64,000 nucleotides of DNA from Sepiola atlantica (lineage: Eukaryota > Mollusca > Cephalopoda > Sepiida > Sepiolidae). The position numbers and the translations under genes are program-made. Positions 36,803 to 48,264 of the stretch are shown here, in pieces; positions within the stretch are counted from its first letter, which is position 1, and each line of letters begins with the position of its first letter. Below the pieces are notes generated by a model that saw nothing but the letters and a program-made list of their open reading frames with translations, did no database searches and was not told where the DNA came from. The stretch covers positions 76,848,344-76,912,343 of the forward strand of contig OY744525.1 in the NCBI GenBank assembly GCA_963556195.1, read 5' to 3'.

Positions 36803-37180
36803 AGTTAATGATTATTAAATCGGTGCTTGTATAATAAAAAGCCGAAAAAGTTTTTTTTTGTCTTTTAGTGTTGGAGAGGTAAATAAGGGGCAGGTAACTC
36901 TTCACAACAGCTCTAGCTTTCGAACAATATTTTTCTAACCCTAAACCTTAACCCTAACCCTTTTATGTCTAATCGACGTTCTCATTGCACAGTAGCCACA
37001 TGTGCAACGCCAATTAAAGCCATCAGTTTTGATTACTGGAAGATCTTGCTTAAAATTTGTGGTAAGAGTTACCTGCCCCTTATTTACCTCTCCAACACTA
37101 AAAGACAAAAAAAACTTTTTTTCGGCTGTTTATTATACAAGCACCATTAAATCTTACCCACCATAAATAATCATTACAAT
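36803..37180. mobile_element. Inverted-repeat element enclosing telomere-like repeats
   Basis: The left arm (about 36803-36906) and right arm (about 37058-37180) are inverted copies. Shared words are AAGAGTTACCTGCCCCTTAT, TTACCTCTCCAACACTAAAA, a poly(A)/T block, TCGGCT.TTTATTATACAAG and CACC. The roughly 150-bp spacer contains CCCTAAACCTTAACCCTAAC at 36935-36960. The arms are well preserved over about 75 bp. No reading frame is credible. Confidence 0.75.
36935..36960. repeat. Interstitial telomere-like repeats
   Basis: Three to four CCCTAA-type units, one degenerate, lie in the spacer of an inverted-repeat element. TTAGGG is the usual animal telomere repeat. The short length argues for repair or insertion-associated sequence and not a chromosome end. 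Confidence 0.75.
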
Positions 37181-37665
37181 GGTACTTGTATAAGCTGTAC
37201 TTTGTATTTTATATATAATTGATTTGTGGTTTAATTTTTTAATAGATTTTTGGTTACATACAGCACATTGTCTACCTAAATAGTCATCCATTTAGTCGCT
37301 TAACTTCGGTGATTGAAAAAAAAACTTTTTTTAATAATGAATCATCACTTACCAAGGTTAAAAAAACACTCGAAAATAAGAGTTAATAAGATGGATAGAT
37401 TTGACAGTTGTATAATGATGAAGACTATGAAAGAATTGAAAATCTCCTTATACAATGCACTCAAAACAGCCGATCAAGAAAACAGCAATTCTTTCCTCTT
37501 TGTCAGAAACATTGCTCATGGGATGTGAGGACTAAAATGGGAAAGCGAGAGCTATGAGCTGTCGAAAGTCAACCCAAGATCTACTTTCAATCCTACTGTG
37601 TTACGTGAACCAGTGTGTCAACGTGATTATAGATATATGTATGTATGTATGTATGTATAGCTGTG
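37181..37665. other. Unrecognised DNA between inverted repeat and LINE fragment
   Basis: A frame at 37313-37528 has no motif I recognise. A short ATGT tetranucleotide run lies near 37635-37660. Confidence 0.4.
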
Positions 37666-38065
37666 TGCATACCAAGCTTGTATGCTGTCTTCATTTTTGT
37701 ATATCTGTGAAAACTAGGTTGTGTACAAACAACATTTCAGTACACTTGAAAGATTCCATCAGAAATGTCTTGGCATGATCTTAAGGATAGAGTGGTTGTC
37801 CTGTAGACCAGATACCATAATGCTTGACAGATCACGTCTCTGCTTGTCTGGTCACTTAGTTCGAATGGATGATCATTGCATCCCCAAACAACTATTTTAC
37901 AAGTAAGTCTAAATGGCAAACATCATTCATGCAAACCCAAATTGAGCTTTAAGGACTGCCTCAAAAACTCCTTGAGGAATACTGCCATCACTGTAGACAA
38001 CTGGGAGAAACTGGTTTCTAACAGACCTGGTTGGAGAGCCTCCATCAAACGGTCGGTTTTCACCA
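37666..38065 (+). pseudogene. Non-LTR retrotransposon C-terminal fragment
   Basis: Two overlapping plus frames, joined by a frameshift near 37880-37905, give a pattern typical of the region after the RT core in LINE proteins. It has YKQHFSTLERFHQKCLGMIL, then LCLSGHLVRMDDHCIPKQLF, then a KPKLSFKDCLKNSL and NWEKLVSNRPGWRASI block. The GH.vRMdd..PKQ.. and rPk..fKD..K words are recurrent in LINE-encoded proteins. The 5' part, including the RT catalytic core, is missing. It is a different family from the RTE fragments. Confidence 0.7.
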
Positions 38066-38858
38066 TTGAAGTATGTTTTTATTGCATTGTAGCATTTTAG
38101 GATTCGACTTTTTCTTCAAAAAGCCTAAGGATGCATCAATATTATAAACCCATTCGGAGATAGATATGTGTGTGTGTGTGTGTGTGTTTCAAATAAGTAA
38201 TATTTGAGCTAATTTGATTATTTGGGAATGCAGAAAAGGTAGTTATTTTTTTATTCATTTTTGGAAGGACATTTTTACTTTTATTAATCTTGTATAATAA
38301 AAATAGTGACGATACAGAAATAAACTTCTTTTGCCATATAAAAAATAATGATGTGATAACAATAAAATATTTTATTAATCTTGAAATCTTTCTTTTTAAT
38401 GTTTTTATAGTGTTTTTGTAAAAAAAAAATTAGACAGAGGTCTAATGAATGAAATTAATTACGAAAATTAAGATAAATATTTCTAATATATATATTTTTA
38501 AATCCCATTTTTCATTCAATTATATGCATTTTTATCAGCATTATGGACTTGTTTATTATTGTTTTTGATAAACCAGTTTTTTCATAACAGCTTAAAGCTG
38601 TTCCTTTATACTAGCTAATATATGTATCATCCAGGTGCGGATATATAATGATCTTTAAAAAAATAAAAATTTAAAATAACTTAAAAAAAAACAATTACAA
38701 AGCTTAAACTAATATTTAAAGGATTATTTTAAGATTTTTTTTTAATTTGGGAACTGTACAGAAATCTTGTTCAAATAAAAACATTTAAAATATAGATTTC
38801 TATGAATTTAATAAATTTTTTAAACAATCATGTATTTATTCATATACCACTGTATAAG
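38066..38858. other. AT-rich DNA, nothing recognised
   Basis: A (TG)n run lies near 38167-38188. No gene or copy of another repeat was seen. Confidence 0.55.
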
Positions 38859-39112
38859 GGAAAAGTCTATCAGGCATGTATACACAGTGTGATGACGTAT
38901 GGAAGTGAGGCATGGCCAGTGAAGGTTGAGGATATGCATTTCATGGGAAGATCAAGTCAAACATGGAAGGAAGTGATAAGAATGGACTTGAAAGAAAGAC
39001 AGATAAATAAAGACCTGGCTAGAGATAGGTTAGTTTGGAAGTCAATTTTTAAAAGCCATAGAACGCATGCTAGCATGTATAATGGATGTTAAACCGAATA
39101 TGATGATGGCTA
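38859..39112 (+). pseudogene. RTE-like LINE 3' fragment with internal deletion
   Basis: The plus strand encodes GKVYQACIHSVMTYGSEAWP then, after a deletion, GRSSQTWKEVIRMDLKERQI and KDLARDRLVWKS. It ends with the TGTTAAACCGAATATGATGA terminus shared with 17400-17450 (inverted) and 57966-57983. Compared with 57536-57985 about 200 bp are missing between the two parts. 5'-truncated copies with a fixed 3' end are normal products of LINE retrotransposition. Confidence 0.8.
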
Positions 39113-40985
39113 CTAAAACTCTGGATCTAGCATGTACACTGGATGACGTCACAAAAGGTAGATAACATAAATCAAGGGCAAATGATAAGAGAAGTAGTAG
39201 GAGGAGGAGGAAAATACTGTAATCAAGAGAAAGAGAGAGAGGACAGATTAATTTAATAATATATATAACAAATAATGACCCAACAGATCACGGTTGGTCT
39301 AGTTTTTAATTAAAACTTACACCATTGAAAAATTTTTTTTTAAATCATAACATTCTCCGCAGTATATTTTGGTTTGTCGTACAATTATTTGTACAAAATA
39401 ATTGAATATAAATTTTATTGTATTTGAGTATTTTATTACTTGTCTCCATATTAGACTACAGCAGCACAAAACACTATTTTGTCACTTATGGACATTATTT
39501 TAGATGCTTCAAGCACCCAAATGTAAAATTCTGTAAAATAATACATGTGTTCCTTCGTTTGGACATACGTTATCATCTTTCACAGCCACTTAAAAAAATG
39601 AGATCATCCAATTGAAAAAGTAATTGCAAAATATACGAGTCACTGATCGGCAAAAATTAAGAATTTATTCATTTCAAAAGGAATTGTTTTAAAATCAAAT
39701 AAATCGTCATACATAGAATTCTGTCATTGGCAGTGACTTAAAACAGTTTTTTTCTATGGATGTCACTCCAGACAAGGCATGAAGCCACTTGATTAAAAGA
39801 GCTAATCATAATAATAAAAAGAGAGAGGAAGGTAGAATCACTTCAAGAGAAATCTAGCCTGAAAGAAACCCCACCACCAGCATTCAATCTCCTAGACTCT
39901 AAACAGGCTACCCAAAAAGTAAGCCCCTCAAGAGCCCAATTGGGAAGGAAGGGATTACAAGGCTGACCGACAAAGAAGTCTGCCCCTAAAAGAATGCAAA
40001 GAGTAATTTTAATACATCTAATTCTTACAATTTTAAATAAATAAATTTTAGAAAGTGACATTCGTTTTATTTAAAGAATATTTAGCTGACAATGACAATT
40101 ATTTGCATGGAAGAAGCTACAATCTTTTCATAATTTTATTGACTCTGCTAGTCATTTATTATTTCAAGAGAAATATTATTAACAGTAAATTATTCAGATA
40201 GACGAAAAAAGCAACCGTGGAATTTCCACGAGGTCCAGCTGGTAATAATCATCATCATTACAAACACTTATATGCTCCAAAGCTATTGGCTAGAATTGTA
40301 CCAAATCTGGCATAAAAAGCCATTGGGATACCAAATGTAATACAATTAAGTAATGACTATCCTTTTGTTTGATACTGAGAGAAAAAATATTTGAGAATAA
40401 ATTGCGACTTGTGATGTAATATTTTGCGAATAAATTCTCACTTGTGACATGGTTTATGTTCCAGACGTGCACTTTATCTTTATTATAATAAATATAATGA
40501 CTTATGACAAAAACTCGAGATAGTATATGTTCAGGTGAAGAGACATATCGGTAACTCAGATAAAACTTAAAGCGACCTTCTTAATGCACTTTCTGTTAGC
40601 ATCCATATGGAAAATTGCAAGTGTGTATTTGGTTATCAATTGGGATTATTGCTAGATGTACATTCATGTGAGATTCCTTTTAGTCCACACAAATGGATAT
40701 CGATACGACTTGTTCTGTGTTATTGTCGTGTTTTACTGTCAAGTACTGAGTGCAATCTTATTTACCTGAGTAACACCTTTTTTTTCCTCGTGCTTTTTTC
40801 TTTTTTCATTGATTACTTACACTTGCCATTTTCTTAATGTTTATCAATAAAAATTTAAAAAAAGAAAAAAGAAAGAAATATGTTTATACATAAGATTTGG
40901 TAAACTCTTTCTTGATTAGATCACCATTTTGTTTTGTTTTTCTATTTGTTTTATTTCTTTCGGCTGAGTTTATATACAGATTCAT
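39113..40985. other. AT-rich DNA, no gene supported
   Basis: Positions 39545-39610 resemble the inverted segment at 7035-7095 (CGTTTG.ACATACGTTATC), so a fold-back family fragment is present. A frame at 39843-40061 (minus) has no recognised motif. Confidence 0.45.
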
Positions 40986-41591
40986 AATTTATATATACTA
41001 GTGGTATTGATCCGGCGTTGCCAGTCTGAGGATATATAGCTGGTCAAAAATAATTTAAAATTAAGTCATGTTTACAATTTTTGCCTTCAAAAAAAAGTTA
41101 AAAATAACATTTGAATATGAGGTTCAGTAATAAAAAAAAGTTAGTGTGGTGTGTTTTCTGATAAGACCCCCCCCCCCTCAACTAAAAAAAACTCAAAAAC
41201 TACTTGTTGACGACACTATGTTTCTGTAAAACAGCAAATAGCTTTAACAAATCAAAACGGATTCGTTATTATTCAATTATTTTAAATCTTAAAAATACCA
41301 ATAAGAATAATTATTTAAATGTTTAAACGTTTTTGTAAACACATGCTTCACTGGGATTTTCTTTGTTTGATTTCACTTTTGTTTTATGAAACGAAGAAAA
41401 TCTATTTAAAAAAACGAATTTTATTTCTTTACGTTCTAATATATTTCAGTTATTCTTATGAACCCAGATAGAATCGAAGGAAAATTTCAATGGTGTCTTT
41501 AGATTCCTTGAAAAGGATAACCCTTATTAAAACTTTTTTGAATGTTCTGTTAGCATATTGATTTCTATAACACACAAACAAACAAACACTG

Positions 41592-41631
<40 letters not shown>

Positions 41632-42320
41632 CTTTGTAAGATTAGTGAGAGAGACCCCCCCAACAGAGGGATCGATTAAGAAAAATTTAAAAATAGGAGC
41701 GTAATATTTATTTATATATGTATTACAGAAGATCAGAACAAGATTGATACCGTCGGTTTCGAAGCCAACAAAGGGGAACAGCACGTGACCGTCCTCAGTC
41801 TTCGCTCTTGTTTGTTGCTTTGGAAAATGGAAATTCGCCCACTGTGTAAGGTCGTAACCATATTTCAATCCTCTGTCCCATTTTTTTCTAGTTTGGGATT
41901 TTCATCAGTATATTTTATGGATATTCGCAACATTGGTAAGTCGAAAAAAGATTTTTCTCTCTGGATCTATGAAATTAAGTCGAGGTTATGATGACCTACA
42001 ATTGCCTACTGTTCCGATTCCGAATATATATATATATATTTACAGCAAGGAATACAGACGTTTGTGACATTTTTTTGGGTGGAATGAAATTGAAAAAGTA
42101 TAAAAACGAGAGGAAATAATTTTTTTTAAATTCATGAATATACTAAGCCGGCTTTCGTCCACACTAATCAGCATATCTACGTGGAAATAATTCAAGCAAT
42201 TACGACTAAAAACTTTAAAAAGTAGAATGAAAACCAGTGACAAGTTTAGGCCAAAAAAAAAGGGGGGGGTCACAAGTTGATCACATTGAGTCCTAGAAGC
42301 CACTCCTTTTGTTTACAAAA
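40986..42320. repeat. GGCGTTGCC-type repeat and TA runs
   Basis: ACTAGTGGTATTGATCCGGCGTTGCC near 41000-41026 starts a repeat related to those at 22305 and 46425. A (TA)n run lies at 41600-41622 and another at about 42027-42040. Positions 41715-41890 are less AT-rich and open on both strands but lack family motifs. A poly(G) run lies at 42263-42270. Confidence 0.5.
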
Positions 42321-44289
42321 GGGAGGGTTTGACTGACTTAATATATATAGCTTCCAGGACTTTGAGATGGAATAAAGAATGTGATCTACTTATGACAGAA
42401 AACCAGTCACTAGTGTAAGTCGACACACATTCGGCGCTATTTATAAGATGGTCAGCAATAGCTGACCCGGATGTGTTACTAAATTATTTAAATTATTTAG
42501 TCGGCCCCATCGTTTTAAATCAGAACAGAACCGAATTAAGACAACAGATCTTGGACAAATAAAGAACCCAATATCCTATTGGATAGAGCTATATCCATAA
42601 TAAATAATCATAAAATGTATTTAGCTTAATGTTTCATGGCATCAGCAATCAATCAATGATGCTTATTTATTTGTGTATATCGATGTAATTTACATACTTG
42701 CATTTGATAAACTAATGTATTGAACTATTTATTTGATGTTGTACTATGCATGAGTGTTTATTGACTTAAACAGACATAAATCGATCAGTTCATTAGACTT
42801 CAAAACCCAAGAGACATTAAGGTACACAAATAAATAACCATGAATATCATTTTTTAATATATTGGGGGGGGGCAACAGCATGCATACATGTTAAGTGGGT
42901 CGAAGAGTGCATCGGTAGAAACTCGCTACAAATATCAACATTGACTTGGACAATAGTCCAAAGACAAATAACTTATCCTAAAAATTAAGACTAAAATACA
43001 TCAAGAATGACATGACGAATGTGTTCTTTGCTTTGAAAAAACATGAAAGAAAATTAAATCTATTATTGACTTTGGACTATTCCAAATATAATTGAGAAGT
43101 TAGACACTTTTAGATATAACTATTTACTTAAAAAAAAACAAATGTACAGAATGTTCATTTCGATCTGATATATAAGGGGGGGTCTTTATAAAATGTTTAT
43201 AACACAACAATTTAAAAAAATGATCATTGAAGTACCACACAATCTCAATTAGTGTCATATTCACCACCATTTAAGATTCCTTTGTCATTAGAAAAATTTT
43301 AAAAATTCCTATAACTCAGCAAGAGGAAGCTGAATAAACTTATTTCATTCTCATCTTTAGGTAAATCTAGGGATACCTTATCATCGAAATGTATATGCTA
43401 AAATGTCACATTTAAAAAAAATTACTTTGAAACCCATCCACAGGGATCTGATGCTATACTTGTTTATACTATCTATTTTTTTGATACTATTTAATTAGAT
43501 GAATTTGTCAACTGGGAAATGCCAAGTGTAGTTACTGGTAAAGAAATACATTTATTTAATGTCATCGTTTTGTAATGATGAGCTCCTTGTTTAGAAGTAG
43601 CATTGTCATAGACACAAGAATATCATATTTATCTGTTTTCAATATGTAACGCCCATTACGGCTAAATGTATATTAATAAAATTATGAGACAACTTTGTGT
43701 GCATGTAACTTTTTTTTTTTTAGTTATTTACTATTAATCAATAGTTCTTTAAATAGAAAATGGAATAGTATAAAATAAAACAAATTTTTAAAAATCCTTT
43801 TACAAAAATAATCTAATTATGAAATTAAATCCACTAGAATGCATTTCGGTATCTTCATAAACAAGTCAGCTATTTTAATTTTTCGTTAATAGTTGAAAAA
43901 CAAAAAAAAATAGAATTCTTTGTGATCCTTCGAAACTTTAAACTGTCGCATAGAAAGTCATTTCTGGTTTTCAAATTCTCAGCAAATCGTCATTAGTTAT
44001 AATTTTATAACAATTGGGTTCAATCAATAATGCATTGCCCAAATGATACTGTAATAATTAAATTTAACTTTCAAAATCCTATTTTTTAAAAATAATCGGA
44101 AGAGAGGGAACAAATGGGATAGTTAAAAAAAAAAGAAGAAGAAATTGAAAATTAAAAGATTCCTGGGCAACTAGTTTAGCATAATTAACATGATCTACTG
44201 TTGAATTGAAAAAAACTCCTTTTATATTTTTACATATTTAGGAACTGTTCTTGTAAAATTGTCTTTGATGTAATTAAATTGATTTCATC
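42321..44289. other. AT-rich DNA, nothing recognised
   Basis: About 2 kb without a coding pattern, tRNA-like boxes or an internal copy. This is what long intronic or intergenic DNA looks like in such genomes. Confidence 0.55.
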
Positions 44290-44880
44290 TGTTTCTGTGT
44301 TTTTCTAATATGTTTGGGTACCATATTAAATACGTTGCTACCTTGTAAGATTATATTTGTATAAAATATACTGTCTGATACTTAATTATCCATATGTTTT
44401 ATGTTTAATTACAAATACTGGATTGTGAATTTTATTTCCTATAGCTTTGAAAACATATCGTAGTATGTATCTCTCTTCTCATTTTAAAACTGTAGATATT
44501 CAGTCGTTTTAGTTTTTCCCAATAATTTGACTGTCTAGTAATTTTTTTTTTTACTCTTGCAATATTTTCAATTGAACCTTGACCAATAGGTGACCAGAAT
44601 GAACAACAGTGTTCTAGTGAAACAACAACTGTTTGATAGGCAATGTTAAGGGTTTTCTTATCTTTCTTTCTAGTTTTTAATGTTTTTGGTATCCAAATAT
44701 ATTTTTAAAGATTTATTTAATTCAGATAAACTTATCCAGATTTTAAAACTTTTGATACAGATTTTTCCTATGGTTTTTAATCCATGTAAATATTTTTAGA
44801 TTTAATCTTTCGCGTTTATTGAAGTTTCCAATTGTGTCGCTTTATTATGAACCTATCCTGAGGTGAGTACTTCAACTACT
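44290..44880 (-). pseudogene. Jockey/CR1-like LINE remnant
   Basis: Read on the minus strand and allowing frame changes and stops, the order matches the C-terminal half of a LINE reverse transcriptase. A WIPKTLKTRKKDKKTL segment precedes VVVSLEHCCSFWSPIGQGSI, then YWEKLKRLNIYSFKMRRE, a KAIGNKIHNPVF-like segment, and a final NVFNMVPK. The LEyC..wSP word followed by yweRLk.LnlySl.rRRer and FN.lPk is characteristic of the jockey/CR1 group. The decay is heavy and no uninterrupted frame remains. Confidence 0.7.
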
Positions 44881-44980
44881 AGACTTATAAATAAATAAAT
44901 AAAAACAAGAACGGATATTCTGAATACATGTCCATTCAATGGGTGCATTTAGCAATGAAAATGCTATTTTAAACTGAAGT

Positions 44981-45277
44981 GTGACAGACCGACGGTGCGC
45001 CTCGCAGAAGTGCGAGGACACATCTCAAACGAACCGTCAATGCGTTTGTTTTAGCAATAAAGAATCGAAACAAAAGAGACAAGAGTCACAAAAGAATGGA
45101 CGCATGCAAGTCATTATAAAGCAATACTTTATCAATGTAACCACAGTCTACATCACCCACAACTCGGCTAAAGACATTGATAACACCATCGCTGATTTAG
45201 CTTTCTCCCAATTCACTAAAGCCGTTAACGGAATCGGAATACCCTTTTGTCATATAAAAACAACATCTGAAATGTAA
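44981..45277 (+). other. Unrecognised 98-codon open frame
   Basis: An open frame whose base composition is less AT-biased than its surroundings, for about 250 bp. The first codon is GTG, so no ATG start is implied. The residues include three or four Cys early (RRCASQKCEDTSQTNRQC) and no domain I recognise. The opposite strand is not open. No splice signals of quality flank it. It may be a decayed mobile-element fragment or chance. Confidence 0.2.
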
Positions 45278-46420
45278 GGAGAGAAATCAAGAGAAGAAAT
45301 GGGATAAAGAAATAAAAACAAAAAAAAACAAAAAAGTAAAGAAAAAAAGAAAAAAGGTGGATAGTGAGGGGGTTAACAGATAAACATTTGTAAAAAGGTA
45401 AATAAAAAACATTTTTTTCTTTTTACTACTTTTCTTCACTTTTTACATTATTCCTTTTTTTCTTCTTCCTTTCCTTATTTTATTTTTCTTCCCTTCCTTC
45501 ATTTTTTTCTTCTGTCCTTCTTTTTTGTTTTTTCTGTTCCTTCTTCTTTCTTCATCTTTTCCATCATTCTTTCTTCATTCCCACCCACCCCCATTTTCTT
45601 CCTTCTTTCTTCTCTTTTTTCTTCATCTTTTCTTTTTTCTTTTTTCTTCTTCCCCCTTTCTCTTCTCCTTTTCTCTTTATTCTTATTCTTTCCTTTCCTT
45701 TCTCCTCCCTTTCAAATCAAAAAGATTGGGAAGGAGTATAAAAACAAAACAAAAACAAAACAAAAACAAAACTCCACTTTTTCCTACTTTCCTCTTCTTC
45801 CAGCTGACTATTTTGTACTTAGTCAAGTTTGATTAATGGAAATGTTTCAAATTAGAGTTTTTCGCTCTGCAAATGTTTTTTTAATGCTTCCACGCGAGAC
45901 ATTTGAAACCTTATCATGCCAACAAGTGTCACGCTTCTTAGTAGAGTGCTTCCTGAGTATATCTGTGTGGCGGCTGCTGGCTGGTTACATTGGGAGCTGA
46001 CTTGCAAGAAACCGTGCAAGCCACAGGGAAAGAACGCCAAAGTAAATAAAGAAAACAAAATAAAAACTAAATAGAAACAAAAAAAAAAAACAACAAAAAA
46101 CTACAGATTGAACAGAATACAACAATAAAAAGTCAGAAGAGTAAAGAGATAGAAAATACAAATAAACAGAAAAAATAAGGATAAACAAAAAAGGTGAATG
46201 TGATAAGATTCAAAGGAGCCGGATAATGAAAGCTGCTCTCGGTAGAAGTGGATATCATCGGCAGAAGATCTAGTCAGGGCGCGGGATATTCAAAATCCCA
46301 GCTCATAAAGTAAAGCAAAAGAGAGGCCTTGTCTATATATATATATCCCTAATAAAACTAAAAATATTACAGAAATAATAAAGCTCTCTCTCTCTCTCTC
46401 TCTCTTTATATCGATATATA
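45278..46420. repeat. Purine-rich then TTC-rich low-complexity DNA
   Basis: An A-rich tract (45290-45360) is followed by a strongly TTC/TTT-rich tract (45410-45715) that creates a long Phe/Ser-rich frame with no biological meaning. (TC)n lies at 46384-46405. Positions 45850-46030 and 46200-46315 are less AT-rich and unrecognised. Confidence 0.7.
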
Positions 46421-46612
46421 GATATACTAACTCTACCGTCCCGGCGTTGCCCGGGAATATTTACTTTGTTTTTATTTTTATATATATATAGGATTTACTT
46501 CATGGGCAAATCCGAATGAAGTGAAATGCAAATCATTGCTTGGTTCATTTACCGGTGAAAATTTAAGAGGGGACTTATTTTAACACTACACTGTTTAAAA
46601 GTAAAGATACTT

Positions 46613-46623
46613 AATAGTGAATA
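46613..46623. other. Target-site duplication, left copy
   Basis: AATAGTGAATA, identical to 46970-46980 and directly abutting the U2-headed SINE. Confidence 0.85.
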
Positions 46624-46969
46624 TTGATTTACTCCTCTCCAGGAGTTAGGCACAAGGCCAGTTTTTATCTTACTCCCACAAGTAAGATGTGAACCAAGGT
46701 CGGGTCGGGAAAGTGGGGTTTAAAAATTGCCTGGGCAGCCCCGTCGGCATTCTCCGGTAGGGGCGCCTCAGGCAGTAAGCAATAAACTTACTCCTTCCCA
46801 AAGAGGGGAGGCGAAGCCTGGGAGGGTGGACCTCCTAGAACTGCACAGGACAGACCCATAGACCGGCGTAAATCAAGCCCCGAAGGCCAAGACAATACCA
46901 GTCTATGGGGTGCAGTATCCATCGGAACAGATACTACACTTTGATCGTAGCCAAAAGGCCAAGAACAAG
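46624..46969 (-). mobile_element. Complete U2-snRNA-headed SINE, type I
   Basis: On the minus strand the element begins CTTGTTCTTGGCCTTTTGG and runs through CTACGATCAAAGTGTAGTAT and CTGTTC. That is nearly the first 45 nucleotides of U2 snRNA, including the GTAGTA branch-site recognition word. A GC-richer body follows (GCCGGTCTATGGG, GAGGCGCCCCTACCGG, GAATGCCGACGGGG), shared with 19157-19475. The element is flanked by perfect 11-bp direct repeats AATAGTGAATA at 46613-46623 and 46970-46980, as expected for LINE-driven retroposition. It has no reading frame. Length is about 346 bp. SINEs with snRNA heads have been described in other animals; whether this family is known was not checked. Confidence 0.85.
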
Positions 46970-46980
46970 AATAGTGAATA
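46970..46980. other. Target-site duplication, right copy
   Basis: AATAGTGAATA, identical to 46613-46623. The right copy abuts the U2-derived end, which fixes the 5' boundary of the SINE. Confidence 0.85.
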
Positions 46981-47189
46981 ACCGGAGTAAGAACATTCTA
47001 ATAAAGTTAAACACAAATGATTGTTCAGTTCATTTAGTAGTTAAAATGTAAGGGGGGGGGGGGTATTTTGATTCTAAACGATTTAAAAATCCACAACTTG
47101 TGTTTCAAGCCTAGATTCAAAACTCGATTGCTATGTCAGCAGTCAGGGCCTCTACTCCTACACCATCACCACACAGTAAGGCAAGTTAT

Positions 47190-47345
47190 AATGCTTACAC
47201 AGGACCGGCGGGACAGTTATAAAAGTGGGGGGGGCTCTCCTAAAAAGTGTGGGGGGGGCGGTTAAACACATGCATATATAACTTCATTATTGATGACCGT
47301 AAAGTGGTGGGGGGGGGGGGCTTGAGCCCCCCACCCGGTGCCGCC
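47190..47345. repeat. G-rich dispersed repeat
   Basis: ACCGGCGGGACAGTTATAAA, two G8-11 blocks and GAGCCCCCCACCCGG with GCCGCCG form a GC-rich island in AT-rich DNA. The ends resemble inverted GGCGG/CCGCC words, so a short element is likely. No second copy was found in the window. Confidence 0.45.
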
Positions 47346-47447
47346 GTCCATGTTATATATGTTTACATTTGATTTATGGACTGCCTGGTTCACTCAATTC
47401 TTTTATTAAGTGCTATGCCTTTTATAAATACTAGAAAATGCACTTAC

Positions 47448-47558
47448 CTTTATATATATTTGCATATGGGGTGTTGCATAGTCTTTCAATGTTGTTGGCC
47501 ATGTCGTCATTATAGTTTGGGTTGACACTGTAGCTGATAGCTGGAACATTGGTCACAT
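47448..47558 (-). CDS. Internal coding exon of an unidentified gene
   Basis: On the minus strand a 111-bp stretch is bounded by excellent splice signals. The acceptor is TTGTCTCCCTTCTTACAG directly upstream, with a strong pyrimidine tract, and the donor is AAAG followed by GTAAGTG. Only one of the three frames is open across the exon, and both ends fall in phase 1, so the exon can be skipped without frame change. It encodes 36 full codons plus split ones, with core NYNDDMANNIERLCNTPYA and a single Cys. Composition is clearly less AT-rich than the flanks. I do not recognise the protein. Symmetric phase 1 exons are frequent in extracellular modular proteins, which is only a hint. No partner exon was found within the window, which fits very long introns. 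Confidence 0.7.
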
Positions 47559-48264
47559 CTGTAAGAAGGGAGACAACAATTGAACCTAGGCGATACAATT
47601 TATTGAAGTTAAGAAAATGGATCCAATTGTTAAGAGTTACTTCTGACTACTGACGGGTCTAAATGTCCTATCTACATGGTGTTGAATGTCTCTGTATTGC
47701 TTACATTTTGTTACGCAAATGACAGAGTAATCTTATTAATAAATGGTTGAAATACAAGAGTCGGTCCAGAATGGTGGAATACACAAATATTAAGTACCAT
47801 ATGCACTGATTTTTCATGTACAAAACGGTGTTAACAGACTGAAGGGGAGTTGATCTTCTAAAAGATATGCAAAAAAAAAAATCATTCAAAATATGGAATG
47901 TTTGAAACATCAAAAGAAAGTTTTAAAAACGAAATGGATTACAAAACAAAACCGAAATAAATCCATTTTCTTTTAATTCAATATTTTCGGGGTTTTTTTT
48001 ATAATTCTTTCAAAAATATTAGTTCCACTTATTCATAATTTTTTCTCAGAAATTGGATAATTCTGAAATTTTTGGTGATTAAAAAAATTAACATATTGGT
48101 TTGGTTACGAAGAGAAGTCTACTAGTGGGGAGACCCATATTATAGGTTGACGAGGGGGGGGGGGACATGAGCTTCTAATACTGACACTGTATATTTTTAA
48201 ATATATTATTTGCTATATTTATAAAGGGAGTGCTTAATATCAGTGATAGAACCATACAGATATA
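47559..48264. other. Presumed intron, upstream of the exon on the minus strand
   Basis: AT-rich DNA with no second exon. It carries the pyrimidine tract of the acceptor at its lower end. A poly(G) run of about 10 lies near 48157-48167. Confidence 0.5.

Larger units (their letters stand above)
46425..47075. repeat. GGCGTTGCC-type repeat, interrupted by a SINE
   Basis: ACCGTCCCGGCGTTGCCCGGG near 46435-46455 opens a repeat like those at 22305 and 41000. Its right part continues at 46981, where GAACATTCTAATAAAGTT precedes a poly(G) run of 12 (47052-47063). The U2-headed SINE at 46624-46969 splits it. Confidence 0.6.

Noticed and set aside
41715..41991. Possible plus-strand exons (acceptor-like TTTTTTTCTAG near 41891, donor-like GTAAGT at 41936) and a long open frame
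   Set aside because: The candidate exon would be only about 44 bp, the region is open on both strands, and no protein pattern is visible. It looks like repeat-derived sequence.
44872..44880. GAGGTGAGTAC as a plus-strand splice donor
   Set aside because: It lies at the edge of a minus-strand LINE remnant and no open plus-strand exon precedes it.
45525..45836. 103-codon open frame rich in Phe and Ser
   Set aside because: It derives from a TTC/TTT-rich tract and then an AAAAC repeat, with no domain.
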